From: Chloroflexota bacterium
GTDB taxonomy: Bacteria; Chloroflexota; Anaerolineae; Anaerolineales; Anaerolineaceae
Direction of reading: 5' to 3'
Length of the DNA: 5,829 nt
Assembly: GCA_029777225.1 (NCBI GenBank)
Contig: JAKOSR010000185.1
Span: 1-5,829 of the forward strand
Under the pieces are notes generated by a model, which saw only the letters and a list, made by a program, of their open reading frames with translations, was not told the DNA's origin and searched no databases. The position numbers and the translations under genes are program-made. Shown piece after piece: positions 1-4,808 of this stretch (position 1 is its first letter; each line of letters starts with the position of its first letter).

Positions 1-1877
1 AGGTAACGCGGTGGGAGGGAGACTGTGCCATTGCCGATGGTTTCATTCGTCAGCCAGCGCAGCTTGCGATAACCAGTCACCTCAATCCGCAACCGCAGGT
101 CGCCAAAGTCCCGGCTGAATGTGCCAAAGACTTCCCCTTGATGCGACGCGAAGTTTTCGATGGTTGTTTCCAGCGTGGGCACGGTGTAGTAATCCGTCTG
201 CCCTTTTTCAAGCAGGCAGAGGCCATGCTCCAGGTCAAGGTCCTTTACAGTGTAGGTCTCTGCCTCGTGCAGGTACACGGCTTCGGGATGAACCAACCAG
301 GCCGCGCTTCCCGCATCGATTTCCCCGATTAATTCTTCACCCTCGTCTGTGATGCTCTTGAGCGAAATCCTGCTTGGTGTACTGCTTCTCAGGGAGACAT
401 CCGCCGCGGGAAATTGCTCGCCGAGCCAAAAATAGCGATCATTTTGCTGGTAAAGCAGGCCGGAATTGGCGAACATCTTCAGGAAGTTTTCCAGTAAGCC
501 TGGCTCCAAGGACCCGAATGTGTCTCCTTGGTTAAATCCCAGTTCAAATGCCGCGCACTGCAGGTGTTGCAGCAGGATGGGCAGGTTGTCCGGGTTGATG
601 AGCGCGTTTTCCGGGTTACCTTCCGTCAAGTATTCAGGATGGTGGGCCAGGTATTGGTCCATCGCGTCTGGAGCAGTGACCATGATGGCCAGCGAGGTTT
701 GCAATTGTCGGCCAGCCCGCCCAGCACGCTGCAGGGTGGTGGCCACAGAGCCAGGATACCCAACCAGGATGACGGACTCCAAGTCGCCGATATCAATCCC
801 AAGCTCCAACGCGGATGTGGCCACGACGGTTCGGACCGCTCCGCTTTTCAAGTCCTGCTCGATTTGCCTGCGGTCAGTCTTCAGGTAGCCACTGCGATAG
901 CCCCGCACCAGCCCGCGATAAGCTTCGGGAAGCTGGTCCATCATGTACATGAGAATCATTTCCACGGTGCGCCTGGTCCGGGCGAAGATGAGGCTTTGCC
1001 GGCCGGCCAGGAGTAGCTTTCGGCCCAGGTTGATGCCTGCCTGGATGGCACTTTTACGCAGCCCCAATTGTTCGTCAATCAGAGGCGGGTTGTAAATCAG
1101 AAAAAAGCGCTTGCCATGCGGCGAGCCGTCCCGGTCAATGAGCGTCAAGGGGCTGTCCACCAATTTTTCACCCAATTCGAGCGGGTTTCCGATGGTTGCG
1201 GATGTCAGGATGAAACGCGGCCAACTGCCGTAAAAATTGGCAATTCTCTTTAGCCTACGGATGACGTTGGCAATATGCGAACCGAACACGCCGCGGTAGA
1301 TATGAATTTCATCGATGACCACGAAGGAAAGATTTCTGAAAAACTTATGCCACAGGGTATGGTGTGGCAGGATGGCCTGGTGCAGCATGTCCGGATTGGT
1401 GATAAGGATGCTTGCTTTTTTACGGATTTCCTGCCGGTGATGGGCTGGCGTATCGCCATCATACACGGCGCAAGGCAGGTCATTTTCAGCGCCTGAAGCC
1501 TGTAGTAGGGTTTGCAGGCCTTTAAGCTGGTCCTGTTCCAGCGCTTTGGTGGGGAACAGGTACAAAGCCGTGGCGGCCGTATTGCGCAGCATCGCCTCGA
1601 GCACAGGCAGGTTGTAACAGAGGGTCTTCCCACTTGCTGTGCCAGTGGAGACGACGACGCTTTTCCCTTCAGCAAGCAGGTGAAAGGCATCGGCCTGGTG
1701 GCTGTAAAGGCTGGTGACCCCCTTACTGATAAGCGCTTCCCTTAGCGCTGGTGTTATGTCCGTGGGCAGGTCGCGGAGTTCACCCTTGCTGGCGGGGATT
1801 GTTTTGCAACTGGCAATGCTCCCCGCAAATTCAGGGTCTGTTTGCCAATTTTCCAATATTGACTGGATGTCCAGCAT
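1..1877 (-). CDS. DEAD/DEAH-box helicase, MrfA (YprA)/Hrq1-like, C-terminus beyond window
   Basis: Superfamily 2 ATP-dependent helicase, probably acting in DNA repair in the cytoplasm. I translated 625 uninterrupted residues from the ATG at 1877 to the window edge. Visible motifs: YSHQ (58-61), Walker A TGTASGKT (78-85), PTKAL (109-113), TNPDML (160-165), Walker B DEIH (189-192), SAT (226-228), SLIFARTR (295-302), ATSALELGIDIG (353-364) and QRAGRAGR (383-390). The TGTASGKT form of Walker A, and the later YLHEAETYTVKDLDLE (535-550) followed by DYYT (562-565), are typical of the MrfA/YprA branch. The DUF1998-type zinc domain with four cysteines, expected at the C-terminus of this family, would lie outside the window. 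The start sits 20 bases after the reductase stop, with a weak CAGG Shine-Dalgarno 7 bases upstream (1885-1888). In Bacillus, MrfA works with the exonuclease MrfB in mitomycin C repair; no MrfB gene is seen here. The family is clear; the exact cellular role is inferred. Confidence 0.93.
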   Translation of the reverse strand, partial: MLDIQSILENWQTDPEFAGSIASCKTIPASKGELRDLPTDITPALREALISKGVTSLYSHQADAFHLLAEGKSVVVSTGTASGKTLCYNLPVLEAMLRNTAATALYLFPTKALEQDQLKGLQTLLQASGAENDLPCAVYDGDTPAHHRQEIRKKASILITNPDMLHQAILPHHTLWHKFFRNLSFVVIDEIHIYRGVFGSHIANVIRRLKRIANFYGSWPRFILTSATIGNPLELGEKLVDSPLTLIDRDGSPHGKRFFLIYNPPLIDEQLGLRKSAIQAGINLGRKLLLAGRQSLIFARTRRTVEMILMYMMDQLPEAYRGLVRGYRSGYLKTDRRQIEQDLKSGAVRTVVATSALELGIDIGDLESVILVGYPGSVATTLQRAGRAGRQLQTSLAIMVTAPDAMDQYLAHHPEYLTEGNPENALINPDNLPILLQHLQCAAFELGFNQGDTFGSLEPGLLENFLKMFANSGLLYQQNDRYFWLGEQFPAADVSLRSSTPSRISLKSITDEGEELIGEIDAGSAAWLVHPEAVYLHEAETYTVKDLDLEHGLCLLEKGQTDYYTVPTLETTIENFASHQGEVFGTFSRDFGDLRLRIEVTGYRKLRWLTNETIGNGTVSLPPRY

Positions 1878-1897
1878 CAGGGAACCTGTCGGATGGC

Positions 1898-2728
1898 TTA
1901 TGTTTTGGGTTTCTTTTTCAAAGCGGATCTGACCATCATATCCAGCACAGGGTAAATCAGGTTCCCAAGACTTGTGGCAGCAAAGTACATCAGTTTGGCG
2001 TCCGTACCCGGTAGGATGGCGTATTTTCCTCGCTCAACCTGGCTCAAGATGGCAAGCGCAACATCATCCGCGTTGAGGGGTTTGCTGACACCCGATATCT
2101 GGCGGGTTTCAAAAGGTTTAAATTGGTCTTCCCAGGCAAGCTGTGGGGTATCCGTGTCGGGTGGATAGACGATTGAAACCCGCACACCCTTTGGCTTAAT
2201 TTCATTCCGAAGGGCATCCGAGAATCCGCGTACGGCGAATTTGGAGCCGCAATAGGCGGTGTATCCGAAAAGCCCAACCACGCCCGCGATGGATGAAAAA
2301 TTGACAAAGTGCCCACTGCCCCGTTTGAGAAAATCAGGCAGGAATACCTTGCATACGTTGACCGTGCCGAAGTAATTGATGTCCATCGTCCAATGGTAAA
2401 TGTCGAGGTCGAGCTCCTCAACATATCCGGGACGCGCGACGCCAGCACAGTTGAAAATAATATCTGGCGTTCCAGCCGTGGTGATTTGCCTGGCGGCACT
2501 ACTGACAGAGTCCAGGTTGGCCACGTCCGCTGAGAAGATATCCAGCGTTTGCGAGGTGGCCTGACGGGACTTCTCCACTTCAGCCCTGGCATTTTGCAGC
2601 CGCTCCATGTTTTGAGCCAAAAGGTTCAACGAAGCTCCGCGCGCGAAAAGTCTTTTGGCGAGCGCAAGCCCTATGCCACTGGAGCCACCCGTAATCAAAA
2701 CGTACTTATTTTGGAAATATGCGTTCAT
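1898..2728 (-). CDS. Short-chain dehydrogenase, 3-ketodihydrosphingosine reductase-like
   Basis: NAD(P)H-dependent classical SDR of 276 residues. Visible: nucleotide-binding TGGSSGIG (13-20), NCAG (93-96), catalytic Ser near 146 in NFSSIAG, and Tyr159/Lys163 in YCGSK. The segment VYPPDTDTP (187-195) followed by FETRQISG (206-213) closely resembles eukaryotic 3-ketodihydrosphingosine reductase (KDSR/Tsc10), which reduces 3-ketosphinganine. The C-terminus has a hydrophobic stretch (about 246-270) that could touch the membrane, as in KDSR, and ends in a KKKPK tail. A TTG at 2740 would add four residues, but I prefer the ATG at 2728: it overlaps the TGA of the upstream zinc-ribbon gene as ATGA, the usual arrangement for coupled translation. 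True substrate unknown: long-chain 3-keto amines are suggested by the motif, but other 3-keto lipids or steroids are possible. SDR fold is certain; substrate moderately supported. Confidence 0.93.
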   Translation of the reverse strand: MNAYFQNKYVLITGGSSGIGLALAKRLFARGASLNLLAQNMERLQNARAEVEKSRQATSQTLDIFSADVANLDSVSSAARQITTAGTPDIIFNCAGVARPGYVEELDLDIYHWTMDINYFGTVNVCKVFLPDFLKRGSGHFVNFSSIAGVVGLFGYTAYCGSKFAVRGFSDALRNEIKPKGVRVSIVYPPDTDTPQLAWEDQFKPFETRQISGVSKPLNADDVALAILSQVERGKYAILPGTDAKLMYFAATSLGNLIYPVLDMMVRSALKKKPKT

Positions 2729-2952
2729 GAATGCCCACAATTCGAACAGCTACCAGAGCTGCAGGAGCTGCAGCTGGATAATTGATGCGTGACCGACCTG
2801 CCATTGCTGATGGCGCTAACCAGCGACGGCAGACGGTTTACCTGCGTGCTTCCACAAGTCGGGCAAGGCTGGGCCTCATCCGCCTGCGAGATATTACGCA
2901 GTTGTTCAAAAGTCTTCTCACAATGTTGACAGTGATATTCGTACAATGGCAT
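2725..2952 (-). CDS. FmdB-family zinc-ribbon protein with Cys/Ser-rich tail
   Basis: Small 75-residue protein that opens with MPLYEYHCQHCEKTFE, the hallmark of the FmdB/CxxC_CxxC_SSSS family. Cys8/Cys11 and Cys30/Cys33 (PCPTCGS) form the expected zinc-ribbon pairs. FmdB was first named as a putative regulator of an amidase/formamidase gene; the molecular role of most members is unknown, so no specific function is claimed. The tail (59-75) adds Cys61, Cys64, Cys69 and Cys72 as CSSC and CSNC in a Ser-rich context, which could bind a second metal ion. The gene starts 12 bases after the dehydrogenase stop, with GAGG (2959-2962) 6 bases before the ATG, and its stop overlaps the next start by four bases. 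It lies in the middle of the operon and is small enough to be missed in automatic annotation. Confidence 0.92.
   Translation of the reverse strand: MPLYEYHCQHCEKTFEQLRNISQADEAQPCPTCGSTQVNRLPSLVSAISNGRSVTHQLSSCSSCSSGSCSNCGHS
2756..2773 (-). repeat. Tandem 9-bp repeat (two copies) in the FmdB tail
   Basis: On the plus strand GAGCTGCAG occurs twice back to back (2756-2764 and 2765-2773). Read on the coding strand it encodes the repeated Cys-Ser-Ser unit around Cys61 and Cys64. A 9-bp unit keeps the frame, so slippage here would lengthen or shorten the cysteine tail without a frameshift. Seen directly; any functional meaning is inference. Confidence 0.8.
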
Positions 2953-2964
2953 GCTCAGCCTCGT

Positions 2965-3993
2965 CTATTCGTGGGAGGGCGCGTACCGGTTCCTGATTGC
3001 TGGAATCAAGTAGTCCCTAAAAGCGTGCGCCTGGTCGTAATCCGGCTTCCAATCCCAGTCCTGCCTGGCGGCGCTATCATCGACATCCTCGGGCCAGGTG
3101 TCCACGATTTTTTGCCGGCGCAAGTCAGGTTCAAATTCTATTTGCGCACCCTGGAAGGCTGCCTGCGTGATTTCCGCGAGCTCCTCCGCGTCCGGGTTAA
3201 AACTGGTGACATTATAGACATCCTGAGTCAGGCGTTCCTTATCCGCTTCCTGCAGGGTGATTAGGGCCTTAATGGCATCTGGCATGACCATAAATGGCAG
3301 CCTGGTATCCGGCCGGACAAAGCACTGGTAGGGCAGGCCCTTTGCCGCGGCGTGCAGCATTTCCGGCCCGTAGTCGCTCGTGCCACCAGTTGGGATGGTC
3401 TCAGCGCTAATCAACCCGGGGAAACGCACGCATCGAAAGTCCACGGAGGGGTTGGTGCTGCTGTCGGCGGCCAGCTGGCGATAGTAGCGGCCATAATATC
3501 GGCCGAGGTTCTCGCAATACAACTTGTTGCAACCATACATGGTTGTTGGATAAGTGAACTGCGTTTCCTTCACCTTGCCAGCTTGTTTTTTCTCGTCCAG
3601 GCTGGCGAGCCCGTAAGCCGCAATGGAGCTTGGATAAATAAATTTAACCGAATTACCCTGCCAGTTCGATTGTTCCACGGCCAGCCTGAGCAAGTTGAGT
3701 GTGCCTTCCACGTTGATGCGATGTGCCGTCTCCGGGTTGTACTCCGCCTTGGTGGAAAGGATGGAGGCCAGGTGGTAAATCACTCTAATCTGATGCTCCA
3801 CGACCAGCCTGCCAAGCAGGATTTGGTCCAGGATGTCTCCAACAATCCACGAAGAAACCTCACTCCGCAGTGATTTGTCCAGTGGATTCACATCTATCGC
3901 CACGATGGAACTATTTTTCTCAGCCAGGTACCGGATGAGCCCATGGCCAATTTCGCCATTCGCGCCGGTTATTAGGACAACTTCTTCACGCAT
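2965..3993 (-). CDS. tdh: NAD-dependent epimerase-type L-threonine 3-dehydrogenase
   Basis: Extended SDR of 342 residues. It probably oxidises L-threonine to 2-amino-3-ketobutyrate with NAD+, the first step of threonine breakdown to glycine and acetyl-CoA. Visible: TGANGEIG (9-16), Asp34 at the end of strand 2 (prefers NAD), HLAS (74-77), PSSIAAYG (121-128) and Tyr153/Lys157 in YGCNK. Signatures of the epimerase-like threonine dehydrogenases are FPGLIS (191-196), GGTSDYGPEMLHAAAKG (203-219), DTRLPFMVMPDAIKAL (229-244) and the C-terminal WPEDVDDSAARQDWDWKP (300-317). This is the short-chain form, not the zinc-dependent Tdh of E. coli. About ten extra residues (near 172-183) separate the YYGRYY helix from the FPGLIS strand. 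Strong start: AAGGAG (3999-4004) 5 bases before the ATG and just after the phosphatase stop. The partner KBL gene is not in the window. Another NAD-dependent sugar epimerase or the bacterial CerR type is less likely. Confidence 0.9.
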   Translation of the reverse strand: MREEVVLITGANGEIGHGLIRYLAEKNSSIVAIDVNPLDKSLRSEVSSWIVGDILDQILLGRLVVEHQIRVIYHLASILSTKAEYNPETAHRINVEGTLNLLRLAVEQSNWQGNSVKFIYPSSIAAYGLASLDEKKQAGKVKETQFTYPTTMYGCNKLYCENLGRYYGRYYRQLAADSSTNPSVDFRCVRFPGLISAETIPTGGTSDYGPEMLHAAAKGLPYQCFVRPDTRLPFMVMPDAIKALITLQEADKERLTQDVYNVTSFNPDAEELAEITQAAFQGAQIEFEPDLRRQKIVDTWPEDVDDSAARQDWDWKPDYDQAHAFRDYLIPAIRNRYAPSHE

Positions 3994-3998
3994 ATTTT

Positions 3999-4004
3999 CT
4001 CCTT
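3999..4004 (-). promoter_or_regulatory. Ribosome binding site of the threonine dehydrogenase
   Basis: AAGGAG on the minus strand, 5 bases before the ATG at 3993 and immediately after the TAA of the phosphatase gene (4008-4006). It is the best Shine-Dalgarno in the operon and fixes the start of the dehydrogenase. It suggests that this gene is translated well on its own rather than only by coupling. Confidence 0.75.
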
Positions 4005-4005
4005 T

Positions 4006-4713
4006 TTATGCGGGTTTAATCGGAAACTGGATGGAAACCCGGCGGATGCCATTGAACAATACAGGGCGAACCCTGAAAACCACCACGGTCATATCATCCT
4101 TGGGTTCGCCTGTGTCCAGGCTGATGGCCTGGTTCAAGACAAAATCCGCCATCGCCTGCACATCCATGGATTGGTCTTCGAGGAAGGTTTCCATAATCTC
4201 ACGGATATCCAGGCTCTGGTGGCTTTGCCCACCCGCAGAGCAAATTCCGTCCGAAAGTAAAAAGAAGGTGAGGTCGCTTTCGAGTTGGAACTGGAACACG
4301 GCAGGGGTAATACATCCACCAGCTAATGTTTCGGACTCAAGATTCAAAAAATCAACCTGTTCAGGCCGAATAATCACCACTGGAACACAATTGTTCTTGG
4401 TGATGATGATGGTTTGGCTTTCCAGGTCGCAGGAAATCACGCTCAGGGCCACAGAAGCCCGGCCATGATGCTCGTTTTTAAGGTTGGTAAGCACCGCCCT
4501 GGAAGCGGCACCATCATGAATGCCATCGCTGATGAGGCCCATCAAGGCATGGACGGCTTTGATGCTAATGGCCTTGGAACGCTGGTTATCTAGTTTTCCT
4601 TCAGCCATGATGATGGATATTCCCCCGTTCGGTCTTTCGATGATTTCAACTTTGTCCCCTTCCTGAGGGGATGTATAGCTGTCAACCTTGGCAATGGCGG
4701 CTTGAATTTCCAT
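4006..4713 (-). CDS. SpoIIE-like PP2C-family protein, degenerate first metal motif
   Basis: Protein of 235 residues that matches a stand-alone SpoIIE/PP2C phosphatase domain. These enzymes remove phosphate from Ser/Thr of regulatory proteins using Mn/Mg. Visible: the core strands (residues 22-36 and 84-116), SDGICSAG (154-161) with metal-site Asp155, and the final KDDMTVVVF (205-213) with Asp206/Asp207. The first metal motif, normally with an Asp as in ADGxGxG or GDxxGHG, reads AEGKLDN here (37-43): the Asp is Glu38 and the following Gly-x-Gly is lost. There is no sensor, HAMP or membrane segment. An in-frame TGA two codons upstream makes the ATG at 4713 the first usable start. It has GAGG only one or two bases before it, so initiation may be leaderless. 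First gene of the apparent operon, 12 bases before the dehydrogenase. Could be a weak phosphatase or a binding-only pseudophosphatase; target unknown. Confidence 0.85.
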   Translation of the reverse strand: MEIQAAIAKVDSYTSPQEGDKVEIIERPNGGISIIMAEGKLDNQRSKAISIKAVHALMGLISDGIHDGAASRAVLTNLKNEHHGRASVALSVISCDLESQTIIITKNNCVPVVIIRPEQVDFLNLESETLAGGCITPAVFQFQLESDLTFFLLSDGICSAGGQSHQSLDIREIMETFLEDQSMDVQAMADFVLNQAISLDTGEPKDDMTVVVFRVRPVLFNGIRRVSIQFPIKPA

Positions 4714-4719
4714 CCCTCA

Positions 4720-4730
4720 ATTTTATCCTA
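4720..4730 (-). promoter_or_regulatory. Candidate -10 of the minus-strand operon
   Basis: On the minus strand TAAAAT (4725-4720) ends six bases before the ATG at 4713, and an overlapping TAGGAT (4730-4725) is a second candidate. No good -35 is seen 16-18 bases upstream (best about CTCTGG). With the usual 6-7 base distance from -10 to start of transcription, the mRNA would begin at or next to the ATG, which means a leaderless or nearly leaderless transcript. Inference from spacing only. Confidence 0.4.
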
Positions 4731-4735
4731 ATTAG
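4728..4735. promoter_or_regulatory. CTAATTAG palindrome in the divergent spacer
   Basis: Perfect 8-base palindrome that overlaps the upstream edge of the minus-strand -10 candidates. Its position between two divergent genes would suit an operator for a dimeric regulator. It is short and AT-rich, so it could be chance. Confidence 0.2.
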
Positions 4736-4774
4736 TCCGAATCCAGAGGTTCATGAGGGTGTTGGGTTGTGTTG

Positions 4775-4780
4775 TAAAAT
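4775..4780 (+). promoter_or_regulatory. Candidate -10 of the lipoprotein nuclease gene
   Basis: TAAAAT, 5 of 6 matches to the consensus, preceded by a 19-base run of only G and T (4757-4775). No convincing -35 is seen; TTCATG at 4750-4755 would be 19 bases away. Transcription from about 4787 would leave a leader of about 22 bases that contains the Shine-Dalgarno. Confidence 0.4.
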
Positions 4781-4794
4781 AATCCCGGTCAAAA

Positions 4795-4799
4795 AGGAG
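4795..4799 (+). promoter_or_regulatory. Ribosome binding site that selects a TTG start
   Basis: AGGAG within AAAAAGGAGA, 9 bases before the TTG at 4809. The nearby GTG at 4811 is in a different frame from the lipoprotein, and no ATG lies between this site and the signal peptide. The site therefore decides the TTG start. Confidence 0.7.
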
Positions 4800-4808
4800 A
4801 CAGCAACG

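Noticed and set aside
466..1016. Plus-strand open frames of 140 and 162 residues
   Set aside because: They are antisense to the conserved helicase core; composition is low in structure and no motif is seen.
1250..1690. Minus-strand 146-residue open frame
   Set aside because: It lies in a different frame inside the helicase gene, whose own frame shows all the SF2 motifs over the same bases. The protein has no recognisable fold.
2044..2592. Minus-strand 182-residue open frame inside the SDR
   Set aside because: Out of frame with the reductase, whose frame carries the Rossmann and YxxxK motifs.
2726..2740. Earlier TTG start for the SDR at 2740
   Set aside because: It adds only MWAF, has no better ribosome site, and loses the typical ATGA stop-start overlap that the ATG at 2728 makes.
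2782..3264. Plus-strand 160-residue open frame
   Set aside because: Antisense across the FmdB and dehydrogenase genes, which are both well supported by motifs.
2965..3993. Reading the epimerase as a bacterial CerR-type ceramide pathway reductase
   Set aside because: CerR is also an epimerase-like protein and would suit a sphingolipid idea, but the FPGLIS, GGTSDYGPEM and WPEDVDDSAAR motifs match threonine dehydrogenase better.
3352..4468. Plus-strand open frames of 173 and 211 residues
   Set aside because: They run antisense to the threonine dehydrogenase and phosphatase genes and cross the gap between them; no ribosome site or family motif.
4787..4792. TTGACC as a -35 for the minus-strand operon
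   Set aside because: Nothing like a -10 box lies 16-18 bases downstream of it (the sequence there is C/A-rich), so it is probably chance within the plus-strand leader.
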